DNA of 64,000 bases from Klebsormidium nitens (lineage: Eukaryota > Streptophyta > Klebsormidiophyceae > Klebsormidiales > Klebsormidiaceae). The position numbers were made by a program, and so were the translations under genes. Of this stretch, positions 12,691 to 23,618 are shown piece by piece. The notes below the pieces were generated by a model. It searched no databases, was not told the DNA's origin, and saw only the letters and a list, made by a program, of their open reading frames with translations. The stretch is taken from the NCBI GenBank assembly GCA_000708835.1, contig DF237112.1, forward strand, positions 99,342 through 163,341. The letters are read 5' to 3'. Each line of letters begins with the position of its first letter. Within the stretch, counting starts at the first letter, position 1.

Positions 12691-13796
12691 TGCAAAAGTC
12701 AAGTGCGGAGGTCAAAACGGCGTACAAACCTATCATGAAGTGCTGCTGATGCCGAGCTTCTCGCGTCTTGTCGGCGCGTTCTCGGCAAAGGTATCTTTGA
12801 ACGACAGTTGGATGTGCACCCAAGTTCCAGGTTGACTGAGCTGATGGGGCGGTCAGATGCCGGCAGCATGCACATGCTTCCGAAGCCTTGGAAGTTCCTT
12901 GGAGTATTTCTTATGAATCACAGTTGTGCACGTCCCAACCTTGACGTACTGTGACTATGATCCTTCATAACCGACCTCTGCTAAGTACAGGTTAAATGGA
13001 TTCTGGATATGCATCGAACTCGTTCCTCTCTTTTTTTTCCTTTTTTTTTTTTACCTCGGTCCAGGGGGTCGGGGCCTCTAGGCCCGCAAAAACTGCCAGG
13101 GTGTGACCCTGCGATCCTGCGACCCCCCTTTTAGTGGAACCGGTAGATTCGGTTCTTGTCATAAGCTCGGATATATTTCACGGTCTTGCTTGATAGCATA
13201 TTGACAACGGGCCGCTGTTCAGAATTGGTAACCGAAGACCTAAGTTTCTATATTTGAAAGCACCAATTCTGTTTAGAATCGTCAGCCATCCGCATGGACA
13301 GAATGCAGCGAAAAACTGCGCATTAGAATCAGCATCGAACTCCTTTGAGTCAGTTACTTTTGCATAGGCAAGGAATTTCATTCGACCGGGTGGCGCGTTG
13401 CGTCACATTATGCATGTGCACTGACGGACATGCCTGGCTTTATTGCTCAGGGTACCGAGCTGGCTGGTTCTTGCAAGTAGAGATATCAAGACCATTGTAT
13501 GCAGTGCGCAGTGGGCCCGGGAGCGATACATTGTCACAAACAATTCCATGAAATTATTGCACATGACACACACACAATCTGGTGCTAGGCTGCTCCCGGC
13601 ATAAGACATTGCGCATGTTATTGCCACGTGATCATGGATGATGAACAAGCCTGGCAAACCAACAAGCAACGTCTTGAATATGCATTGTGCGGACACCCGC
13701 ACCCTAAATCATGTTTTAGCGAGATCCTCGTCTTAACTATTGTGCTTTTCACCAGTATGTATCTCTTGCACCACGGCTTACAGATTGAGTCATTGT
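12691..13796. other. Intergenic region
   Basis: No gene is recognised between the end of BTB-like copy 1 and the 3' end of the minus-strand nuclease-kinase gene. It contains a pyrimidine tract with about 20 consecutive T near 13030-13053, followed by a G/C-rich stretch. Confidence 0.45.
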
Positions 13797-16700
13797 TCAG
13801 ACTGCGAGGCCTTGGCCACACTTGCAGCTGACCCAGTTCTCCTGTAGTAACGATGAGGCTGACCTTTGCTTGCCCCTGAGCTCCTTCAGAAGGGCTCGTG
13901 CATCTTCGGACAGCTCCACCGCCCCTGATCTGGCCGTGATCTGAACCATCTTTGCCAGCTGATACAAGTCCGACTCTGCGACATACCTGCCGCCGACCAA
14001 TGTCTCGTCTTCCCAGGCATCGTAGTGTACAGCAGGGAGAGAGGCACCGGCGGGGGCGGCCGACTCGAGATCGATCAAGATATACCTGGCTAACGAGTTG
14101 GACGCATCCAGACACGAGATGACGTTGGGCTGTTGGATGTCCCGATGGCATATGTTCGCCGTATGCAGCTTGTCCAGCCCGTGCAACAGGTCGTGAACGA
14201 GCCGCCGCACATCCTGCACGAGATCGAAAGAAACTCCGTTTGAAAGTGCTCCTTGCGCGCTCTGGAAAGTAGGAGCTTTGCAATGAGCTCCAGATCCACA
14301 CGCGGCCAAAGCACATGGGACTTGCGTTGGGTACGAGTTTCGATAGGTACTGTGTCAAGAATGATGTTCCACGTCGGCAGTGTGCTCATGGATAGCACTG
14401 GACGGATCCGGTGATCAAACGGAATCGCCAACGGTTGCCGATGAGCCTCTGATAGTCGAAGCTGCCAACAACTGAGCGACTCGAGGAGGACCCACGTCAA
14501 GTGCGCACCCTGATCCAGCGAGGCCTTCCTTGTCAACATGTCGAAGGGTGTGACTTTTGCAGTCGGCAAGGCCAAACATCCCTCTTACTGAGTTCCTGCG
14601 CTCGCCAAGAAGCTAAAAAAAGGAGAACAGAGGCACGGCCGATACTCAAGTGATCTCCGGGCTAAGCCTACTTTACCAGCACCAATTCTGCAGAGTTTCA
14701 ACAAGGAAAAAGTAGTGACCGTTGATAAGTAGCTCCCTCGCTGTAGGACCAATGAAAAGTCACCAGCAGGTGTTTACCGCTTTCCATGTGCTAGCGTCAT
14801 CAAGGTTCACCATAAGCTACCAATCAACACCAGATAAGACTGATGAGAAATTGAAAAAAGACGAAGAGACGGCAAAAAGCATTGCAGACTCTCACCTCTT
14901 CACTCTTGACCACCGCCGGGCAACCAAGTGGCTTCCCTTCTACCAGGTACACGTCCCTGTGCACTACTGGCCCCTGCGCGGCCTGTACGAGGAACCGGGT
15001 CGTTTTCGCCACCTGGTACGCCGCTTTCACGTGCTCCGCACTGGTCCCCGCCGTCTCAAAGAAGCTAGCCGCCCCGCGGATCGTTTTCTTTACGCTGCAG
15101 AACAGTGGCGGAAATACTTGTATTGATTTGCCGAATGACGCACTGCTTAAGGACTTCGAACGCCTTGTACTTAACCCCTGAGGCGAGCCCTGATCGGAAC
15201 CTTTTGAGTCACTGAAAGTTTGACGAAAACGGCGGAGCCCACAACGTCCGCAAGCTCGAGTTTCTCATAGACGATCCTAGAGGAAGCGAACAGATTGGTC
15301 AGCAAAGTGAGACTTTCTCGGTGATTTCCCCGACGACTCCCACCATGCCGTACAGCTTGGGCGCCTCCGGCTGAGCGTTCACGGACGCGCCCACGATACC
15401 CGCCTGCTCTAGTTTTCTCGTGAACAATCCTGGGGGCGAAACGGACAGACGGATGGATTAAGTAAACGTTACTTCGTGGTCTCCTCGGGACTGCGACCAT
15501 GCCGTACAGCTTGGGCGCCTCCGGCTGAACGTTCACGGACGCGCCCACAGTTCCCGCCTGCTCCAGTTCCTTGCAAGCTCGCAATCCTGGGACGAAACGA
15601 AAGGACTGGTCAGCAAAGGGAGCGTTACTTGGAAATCTCCCCGACGACTCCCACCATGCAGTACAGCTTGAGCGCCTCCAAAATCTGAAAGGAACTCTAG
15701 ACTTTCAGCAATAAACTCTCACTCAGTTCCTCTGCCAGGGATTGCCTTTGCTTCGATCGTCGAGCCTGTCGCATTTTACAGGTGCAGCTGTCGCGTTTTT
15801 ACTGGTGCGATTGTCAAAAAGGGTGTCGCAAACAGACACAATACTCGGCAGACGGGTGCAACCGAGACTTCCACCAGAGGAAAGCATGTAAGAAGCCACC
15901 GGCGACAGTCAGTGCAAGAATCGTAACAAAGCCACGATCTCACTTTAGGACGAACGGGCATGACAAAGTTCAATGCAGCTTCTATCGCAGGCACTGAGGT
16001 CCTACTCAGAAACTCAGGAGCTTGTCCGCATGGCGCAATCCCCAAAAGCGCTTCGTACATTAACCTTAAGCTGAGGCAAATGCGAAAGCCAGTCCGTGCA
16101 GATCCTGCTTTTTTGCCGTTAAGAGAGTACGGCAGCCGTGGCATTCCTCAAAGAGTCTCACGTGAAAGCATATCGACAGACTGCTTGATCAAGCCCTGAC
16201 GAGGCTGACCATACCCGTCATCTGCAATCTTGTGCCGAGAAGTCCTAAGGTCGTTCGACTTAGGATTGGACGCAGAACTTCTCTGACCCTGCGTCAATCA
16301 AGCCTCCACCAGAAAAGCATAGCAGGACGACCAACCTATAGAAGCCAGCTTCCACGACCGCTCCGCTCGGCCGCTTCACCTTCTCGAATAGTGCCAACCC
16401 CCCTGGTTCAGGGAGCGTCTCCTTCATTTTCAAGAGGAGCCTGTAGAGATTGGTCACCACGTGCAGAACCTTGGCCCGGCCCTCAGGCGTGTTGTAGTGG
16501 ATGACACCGGTGATCGCATCCAACTGCAAAAGCAGCAGCACCAACACGATCAGGGACGATGAAATCAAGTTTTAGATTGTCTCCACAGGGCAGGCCCCTC
16601 CTCTTCAGATACCAGGTCAAAGCCCTGGAGAAGCCTTGTTGCAGATAGCAACCTGCATCTGGAGTCCGACACCCTCTTCTGAATGCATGCAGGGCTCACT

Positions 16701-19050
16701 TCTAATACCTTTGCTGCGAAGGTGGACTAGTGAAACAGGCAACACTTACACGACAGTAAAGACACTCTGAAAAAGCAACGACAAACAATAGCACCCGACA
16801 TCCCCAGCCAGCAGAATCGAAAATAGAAGCTTGAATGATGCTCATCTGAAACAGCTGTTATACGTGACAACGTCTGCCTGACTCGACTTCTTGATTTGTT
16901 TTTTGTTCAAGCACTCTCTTATTCACTCTGAAATGTCGGCTTGTGATTGCTCAGGCTTATGTTGAAAGTACCATCCGCCAGTGTCTTCCCTTCAAATGTT
17001 TGAACATTGAAGCTTAGACCAAACTTCAGACCAACCCGTCCTATCCCTGCGCATTGCTGGTATACCAGAGATGGATGCTACCAGAAATGCACAGCGAAAT
17101 GAGAGGTAGAAAGGACCCTGCTTTCCCCATCCCCCTCAAAATGATTTCTGCTTGTTCAGCATGTCCAGAACCCTCGAGTTCAACCTTCTTTGAGCTCCGT
17201 GACAGAAGCATTCATTCTTTACGAGAGGTCACCAGCCAGGAACAGAAAAACCAATGCTGTGGGTGTTGGTCTACGTAGCTCACCTGTAGAGAGTAGAATT
17301 GAACTTGCTTCCCAGACGCAGTGTAACAGATTATGTACGGCAGGACGCCGTAGTGTAGCTTGCTAAAGGGCTCTCGAAACTTCGCCTTGAGATCTGCTAG
17401 CGCTTCCTGCAGTGTGCCATCCTCCGGTTTCTCTTCTCCAGCTAGGAGAAGAGCGTATTTCGCCACGGCAGTCCCATCAGGGCGCGTATTGGCGATGTGA
17501 GGGATACTGAACGTCTCTTTTGTCTGTACGTTTTTGTTGTACTCTAGGCCAAGCTTCAGCGCATCTTCGATCTTCTCGCTGATTTGAGCCAGCGGATCGA
17601 AGAGCATCTTGGTGATTCCATATGCTGTGAGCTCCTCCTCCTCCTCCGCCCTGTGATTCCATATGATGTGGATGCTCTCAACGATTCGGCTGACGTAGGT
17701 TGTCACGATATTGGCTTGCAACACAAGAGACCGAAGACTCAGCAACGGTGTACATCATGTACAACAAATCTGTGCAGCACCTCAGCTTTTTGAAGGACTT
17801 ACTTATGAAGCGTTCCAATGCTTGTTCAATCAGGAGCCTGAGAGTCCTCTCAACATGGCCTCTGATGATGCTACACGGAGGGGACTTGCATCCAAATGAC
17901 AGAGAACTTATGCCAGCAGGGGCTCATGCAACCCACTGGAATGGCCTTCAGAATACGGCCATCAGAGAACAGGCTTCAAATGCTTGAAATCAGAACCTAA
18001 AAGTAGGAGTTGTCTTTCTAAGTAAAGCGGGTGCTGCAAATACTGAAGATTCCGATGATTTTGACCGCCTATTTTTTGTTTCCAAGCACAGAAAACACGT
18101 GAAAGACAATAATTGCACTGATCCTGATGCCAGGAACACAAAACTCGCGATTCGCCCCTTGTTCAGTCGGATGCAGCTGGCCACTTCTAAATTCTAGTCC
18201 AAGACATTGACTGACGTGTTGAGTCAATGGCGACATCCAGGACAGGCGCACACTTCCCTCCCACCAACCTTTTGAAAATTAACGCCAAACTGTAGCAACC
18301 TTCCAGACTACACAGCAACCCATTGGATTCGCACTACTCACGTCTTCTTGCTCCAAGCAAACTCGAACCACCTCGTTTGCATTTTCCACCAGGCTCAGCT
18401 TGTCATAAACCCGCTGAGTCACCGGAATCCGCTGGCTGACATTGCTCAGGAAGTCGCGAAGTCCCTCGACAGGTGGCAGAGACAACGGTATCTCCACAAT
18501 CAGCTCCTTCAGAATGCTTGCAGACTTGTCCGGCTCCACTGAAGGCAGCAAAAGAAGATATGTTAGGCAACTGCCAGTTCCTGACTCTACAAGCCTAGAC
18601 TGAGACACAAGTTGACGAGCTGACAAGCGCGCCACCAACATCGGACTAGAACGAAGTATGTGAGCCTGCTGGCATCGGAGCAACAGCAGCACAGCCTTGC
18701 CAAGACAAGCATGGCGCATCTCAAAAGTCTCAAAGCACAGGAACAGCATATGATATGAGATGGACAAGCCCTTCTGGCACTTTCAAGCAGAACTCACCCT
18801 TCCGCTTCTTTGCCTCCTTATAGCCCTCTGCCAGCATCTTTTTGTAGCCCTCAATAAGCTGCAAGATATTCGCTGGCACTGGGTAGGGATCATCTCTGAG
18901 TGTCTCCAGATGGAGATCCTCGCAAGCCTTGGGGGTTACACAGAGGTTTTTCACCAAAATCTCCACATCCTCCTCTTCCATTACCTGAGCTGTCAACCCT
19001 AAAACCTCCTCAAGCGAATCTCTCACAGCCTGAAGCTTCTCTGGCGTCAT
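13797..19050 (-). CDS. PD-(D/E)XK nuclease-like domain fused to a kinase-like domain, multi-exon
   Basis: Proposed exons, 5' to 3': 19050-18798, 18538-18342, 17884-17803, 17714-17284, 16523-16336, 15094-14896, 14581-13797. All internal joins keep phase; the join into the last exon is weakest. About 680 residues. The start MTPEKLQAV at 19050 is followed by helical sequence. Residues about 195-320 carry RPDG(257-258)...LLLAGEEK(271-273) then YGVLPYIICYTASGKQVQFYSL. This is the D...ExK layout of PD-(D/E)XK nucleases as seen in Crinkler/RHS-type effectors. A helical LLHVVTNLYRLL-type segment follows. The last exon carries a kinase-like core: ICHRDIQQPNVI (14147-14112) matches HRDxxxxN, then YILIDLES with DLE in place of DFG, then YVAESDLYQLAKM. 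The reading frame changes near 14220-14300, so either a short intron ending TTTCCAG at about 14248 or a frameshift is present. Substrate and role are unknown; the domain assignment is from motifs. Confidence 0.62.
15190..15684 (-). repeat. Tandem array of four exon-like units inside the nuclease-kinase intron
   Basis: Four units at 15684-15629, 15586-15473, 15429-15314 and 15276 to about 15190 share a module reading roughly KLEQAG-VGASVN-QPEAPKLYGMVGVVGEI, each after a CAG/TAG acceptor-like site. Two keep GTAACG donors. Period is about 155 bp for the last three. Lengths 56, 114 and 116 nt do not keep one frame, and the third unit has an extra A in an A-run. They look like duplicated, decaying exons lying between coding exons 5 and 6. 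They may include remnants of a real repeat-encoding exon. Confidence 0.6.
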
Positions 19051-20072
19051 TTTGCGTGCTGACGGAGAGACTGACCCAGGATTGCTATGGCGCCAACAGC
19101 GCACCTTTCAACTTCAAAATCGCCTCCGAGTTCTTCCGTTGATGTACAACACTTCGAGTCAAATGCGCGCGGCGGGCTGGTGTTCGAGCTCCGTCTTCTT
19201 TTGACGGACGGCCTTTACAAAACTTGCAAAGGCGGCGTTTGACGGGACCTAAACGCCTTGATGTGATGTGCTTCATTGCTTGTACTTTCGTACAATCCAT
19301 TGAAGAGACTCGGCGAATCCTTGCTTTGTGAAGTTGTGATGGCTTCTACGTGCGTGCCGAATGATGATATCTACCGGTATTGCAAGTGTCCTTGTTATCA
19401 CGAAACCCTATGCCAATGGGCACTGGGCAGTCCATGCAAAGCCTGAGCCGAATCTTGCAATGCGTCGATCATGCTTTGACAACTTAATACCAAAAACGGC
19501 AGCACATAATAATGTACACATTTTGGGCAGGGAGTACCGGCCTCGGTGCACACTGCACGGTCACCGTGCACCGTGCTGCGCTAGCTTCGCGATAGCCCGG
19601 CCGCCTTCGGACGCGGCCGCAAAAACATGATTAACGCGATGACGCCGAAGGTGGCGGCCGCCTTGAGGGCCCACACGGCCGCAGGGTTCCGGCGTTTTGT
19701 AACCCCAAGCGAACGCGGGCGCTAAGAAAACCTAACCCCTGCGGCCGCGGCAGCCGCCCCCGGCAAATTCCTGGCAGCGCCGAGCATATATGCAATTAAC
19801 TGCTTTGTTCAATAATCATTACCGGCGTCGCTGGCGCGCTGCAATCCAGAAATTCTCTTACGCGGTCATAGGGCCAGAGGAGGCAAATCCTGTTAAAGAG
19901 GGCGTCTGCGGATGCATCCGAATGACGTCATATGGCGACTGCACGGGTTGGCCCTCGGCGCTTCTGTCGCCAAAAACTCAAAGTGGCGGTAGCATTCCCC
20001 GTGCCTGATTTTCTGCTTGGGCGTGACCGGTGCTGACGTTTTGGGCCGCCCCGGTACGACGCCCACTTTAAG
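19051..20072. other. Divergent intergenic region
   Basis: Lies head-to-head between the minus-strand nuclease-kinase gene and the plus-strand BTB relic, so it should hold both promoters. No gene is recognised. A GC-rich block occupies 19567-19765. Confidence 0.45.
19567..19765. promoter_or_regulatory. GC/CpG-rich block upstream of the BTB relic
   Basis: Contains several GCGGCCGC words and lies about 300 bp upstream of the BTB-like relic, like the blocks upstream of the other two copies. Its function as a promoter is inferred from position. Confidence 0.33.
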
Positions 20073-20375
20073 GCGCAAGAGATCAGCTTTAATTTTAACA
20101 CAACGGACAAGAGCTTAGCCCGCTTATATTTCTGAATCTGGTCAAAGGAACGCCACAGATGGAGCAATGGAGGCTCCTCAGACAGCCCTGACTCGGGAGG
20201 CTCAAGGACGCTTGCTATTCATCCGGATTCATCCCAAGAAGCTGACCGTGAGCCCTTTCTTTGCGGCACTTCTGCATTGCGCTGGGCTTCCAACGGCCTC
20301 CTTGCAAACGGTCCAAATGCAATGAAGGTGTTTGATCGAGCTGGGGTGCGAGGATCCGGAGGTTTTCTTACATAT
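20073..20375 (+). pseudogene. Truncated BTB-like relic (N-terminal part only)
   Basis: Nucleotide similarity to the first ~300 bp of the copies at 11.5 and 48.0 kb is obvious: GAGATCAGCTTTAATTTTAA, then GTGAGCCCTTTCTTTGCGGC, GCTGGGCTTCCAACGGCCTC and GAGCTGGGGTGCGAGGATCC. Several indels and stops break it, and similarity stops near 20375, where unrelated sequence begins. It abuts the diverged paralogue that starts near 20500. Confidence 0.7.
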
Positions 20376-20499
20376 ACACAAGTTGAAGCTCGTGTTCAGA
20401 ATGCAGCAAAAATGCTCGGGCTGCTGACGACGTCAAGGTGGGAGTGTTTCAAGGGTCGCCTGGCAAGGTGTACAAAAGTACTTTGGTCGAGCCGAAGCT

Positions 20500-22378
20500 C
20501 CCAATCTGGATGTCAAAGCTCAAATCTCAAAGAAGCACAAACCAGATCTGTGCCAGAAAGCAGCACAATCATCGCAAGTGTAGCTGACGGTGCTGGCCCG
20601 CTCCTGCTGCTGCACTTGGCAAGCCTTCCGACGTCCTCTTCTAACGCCAGACTCCTTGCTTTGCCAGACAATGATCTGATAACAGCAAGTCCATTCTTTG
20701 CGGCAATGCTTCTCCGGTGGAGATCAGACATTCTAGGTGATCCACAGTCTCCTGTTGCAGAGCCATACTCTCTCCTGTGTGAGGACCCGCAGGCTGCCTC
20801 TCTGGCTATCCTGTTCATCATAGCTTGCGGCGTTTCCAAAGAAGAGCTGCTAAGCCTTCCTTTCAATCTGCGCAGCGTAGGCGAAGCCCTCTCCGTGCTG
20901 ACGGTATGCAGATACTTCCTGTGCGATAGGCGGGTAATCAATTTCCTCGAGACCTTTTTGGACGCTTCTGAATGGAACTCGGAAGATCAAAAGAAGATTC
21001 TCGCAACCTACCAAGACTTGGGGCTGTACTTACCGCACGAAACGAGAGAGAGACTAGGAATTCTAGACCTTGAATGGCCTTGGTGCGAGAGGTACCGTCA
21101 GTGGCCTGACAGGGCGGAGTGCTTGATAAAGAGCGTTTTGGCGGCTGCTCTTCACCTGAAAAGCGGACCGATCTTCCGCAAAATCGTTCTTCCCGAGAGC
21201 GAGATGGACAGCTCTGAGAGGCCACGTCTGATTGTAGAAGAACTGGCAAGCTCAGGCTGGCTAGGCTTGAAAGTTGAGATCCTCCATAGCATTGTGGAAG
21301 CTCAGATGCATAGGCTTGTCGGGTTCGAAAAGTCAAGGAGCCTTTTAGCTGATTTGAGCGTGAAATGTCTCCGAAAGCAAGCGAATGCTGCAAGAGTAGA
21401 AAGCAGTCTCCATCTCTTCATCCGTCACCTCTCTTGCGTAGGCTGGCTGTCGTTTTTGTGCTTAAGGAGCGGAATAGCGCTTGAGGAGGTTAAAGCCGAA
21501 TGGTTATCTTCAGAAGCAGACAGCTTTGTGAGGAAGCAACGGAGAAGATACTGAAGCACACACCGGCAAACAGTCCGTTGAGCGCAATGCTTTATCATGC
21601 ACTCTTCCAGCCTCTTCGAAAGCTGTTCGACGTTGCTACCAGGAAAAAATCACAGCCCGCTCTCTTCGATGAGCTGAGCAGAAAGGAGCTGATTAGAATT
21701 TGGCTGCCAGTCCTGCTGAGGCTCGAAGAAGGGGAGCTTCTGTCCCCGTCTAGGAGACAATGGAGGTCTGTCCCTGATATTCATTTCACGCCACCAGACG
21801 ACAACAAAGGTACTGACTATTGGAGAATCTTGCACTGGACCTCCAATTGGAGGTGGCACCCGTGGCAATCCGCAACAAGAAGTCGCCTTTTGGAAATTAG
21901 AGCGGCCAAAGAGGCTAGGGAAAGAGAGGCGTTGGCGCAGATGCTCTACCAGGAAGCGTCTGAGAACATTCAGACGTACGGCGCCGCAAAAGTCACGAAG
22001 TTCTGGTCGGAAGTCCCTAATTTTGAGGCCCCGTCTCTAGATCAGCCGCTCCTCCCCCTGTTTTTGGAGACGTCGGCATTGATTCTAGGAGCTGTAGCGG
22101 ATCCGAACAATCTGATCCTGTGGGACGTCCGCTGCCCGTTCCTGACAAATGTCCTTCCAGTTCTGGTGGATGCGGACGTCAACCGGACGCTCACAACGGA
22201 GACGGTGGAAGATTTCCGGACGTCGTTTAGCGCGCTAACAATGGACCGGCAAGAGCAGGTGGCGCGGAAATGGGCGAAGACGCTCCCCCTCACGAGGCCC
22301 GTGGGTAGACGCGGGCTACTCCTGGACAGAGTGCTCATTGACTGGTGTGTTAGGAACGGAAACGCCGTCAGTCAGTAA
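20500..22378 (+). CDS. Diverged BTB-like paralogue with a single frame break
   Basis: Two long overlapping frames join into a protein of about 620 residues. The first, to 21554, has the BTB-like core (ITASPFFAAMLLRW), then ALSVLTVCRYFLCDRRVINFLE, LDASEWNSEDQKKI, SGPIFRKIVLPESEMDSSERP and LSCVGWLSFLCLRSGIALEEV. The second, usable from about 21510 to 22378, adds a Trp-rich region and the C-terminus (QEQVARKWAKTLPLTRPVGRR ... LLLDRVLIDWC). A one-base shift between 21500 and 21550 separates them; no plausible intron fits. No in-frame ATG with homology to the copy 1 N-terminus is seen, so an upstream exon is likely or the start is lost. It is the only copy keeping the full-length C-terminal region. 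The shift may be a true mutation or a sequence error. Confidence 0.55.
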
Positions 22379-23618
22379 GCATGAGGTACTGATTGGCCCC
22401 TCAGAAAAGACTAAGAGGAAGTGACTTTCTGAGGACTCGGAGTGCATGACTGTCTACCCAAGCCTAATGCATCCAATCACGTACTAGAAGCTTAATTTGT
22501 CTAAGGGCAAGTTGAATTGCAATATACGTTCGTGTTCTCTTGCTTAAGCCGCGCGGGCCTTTGATTGCTTTGCGCAAGCTTTATTTTGTGCGCATGATAC
22601 ATATTAGATTGGCATCATAAGCTAAGCCGCATGCACTAGGTTAGCTGCATGCTGATATCTCGATTCTGCAGTACGCCGCCGGTATGCCATGATGTCACTG
22701 CTAATTGACTTAGGTTGCGCGTCGACCGAAAACCTCCGAGGTCATCCCAGGTTTCTGAGCCAATCAGAGGCCTGCTTTTCATAAATATGGGTTTGTAAGA
22801 GGTTTGCAACACTGAGGTGATTGTGTCGCCTATAAGTATCAAATGAGCATCTTTTCTGCTCAGAGAAGCCTTGCCGGCAATTGCCACCACTCATGGCCAT
22901 TGCCCATGTGCTTTGGATAGAGCATTTTGGTGCAGAATTGGATTATATAGGGCGCACAGATGTGGAGGGTTTGCTGCAAACCACTACCGAAACCAGGGTT
23001 TCCTGAACCACGTGGTCTGACAAGATCAAAGTGGGGGGTGTAGATTTTCGGTCGACGCGCAACCTTAAGTATACCAGGCTCATATAGCCTCCGCGACGGG
23101 CCGGCCCGGAGTAGGTAAGTTACAAATAGTAACCGGAATCGAGTGCCGGGCCCGGCCAATGCATGATTACTTGCAATCCCACATGTGCATTCAGCGCAAA
23201 TGGCCATCATTCGATGATTCCTTGAGATAGTCACTGTTCGCTGATATAGGGCATGCCGCAGTGCGGCATCTATTCCACTATACACTAGAATGATCAATTG
23301 GCCGGGCGAGAAGTGATTGCGCAATCATGCATCCGCATATTGCAAAACTCATACTGCTGGCAGCCAGCCTGAAATGATGCTGCATCTCAGCATGACCGTT
23401 ATTGACTCCAAACTACAGTACCCCGCTTCCGAAATTCGAATGCAGCGGATTTACCGACTATGAAGACCGGCCTAGTCGTGACTCAATGCTCCGAATTTCT
23501 ACTGCAAATTGTAGACTTCCAACCAATCTAAACCTGCGTCCAGATTATATCTATCCAATGATCTCGAAACGAGGAGAAAGGACCACGTATATGTAGCTAA
23601 ACAGCGTGCGCGTAACTC
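22379..23618. other. Intergenic region with a MITE
   Basis: No gene is recognised. It holds the MITE-like element at 22713-23064. The minus-strand methyltransferase gene ends at its right border. Confidence 0.5.
22713..23064. mobile_element. MITE-like element with 20-bp terminal inverted repeats and TTA target duplication
   Basis: Left end GGTTGCGCGTCGACCGAAAA (22713-22732) is the exact reverse complement of the right end TTTTCGGTCGACGCGCAACC (23045-23064). The 352-bp element is flanked by TTA on both sides (22710-22712 and 23065-23067). A 3-bp TTA duplication with G-starting inverted repeats is the signature of PIF/Harbinger-type elements. The interior has no coding capacity, so it would be non-autonomous. 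Confidence 0.8.

Noticed and set aside
14722-15181. Plus-strand open frames at 14722-15181
   Set aside because: They mirror exon 6 of the minus-strand nuclease-kinase gene, which joins its neighbours in phase.
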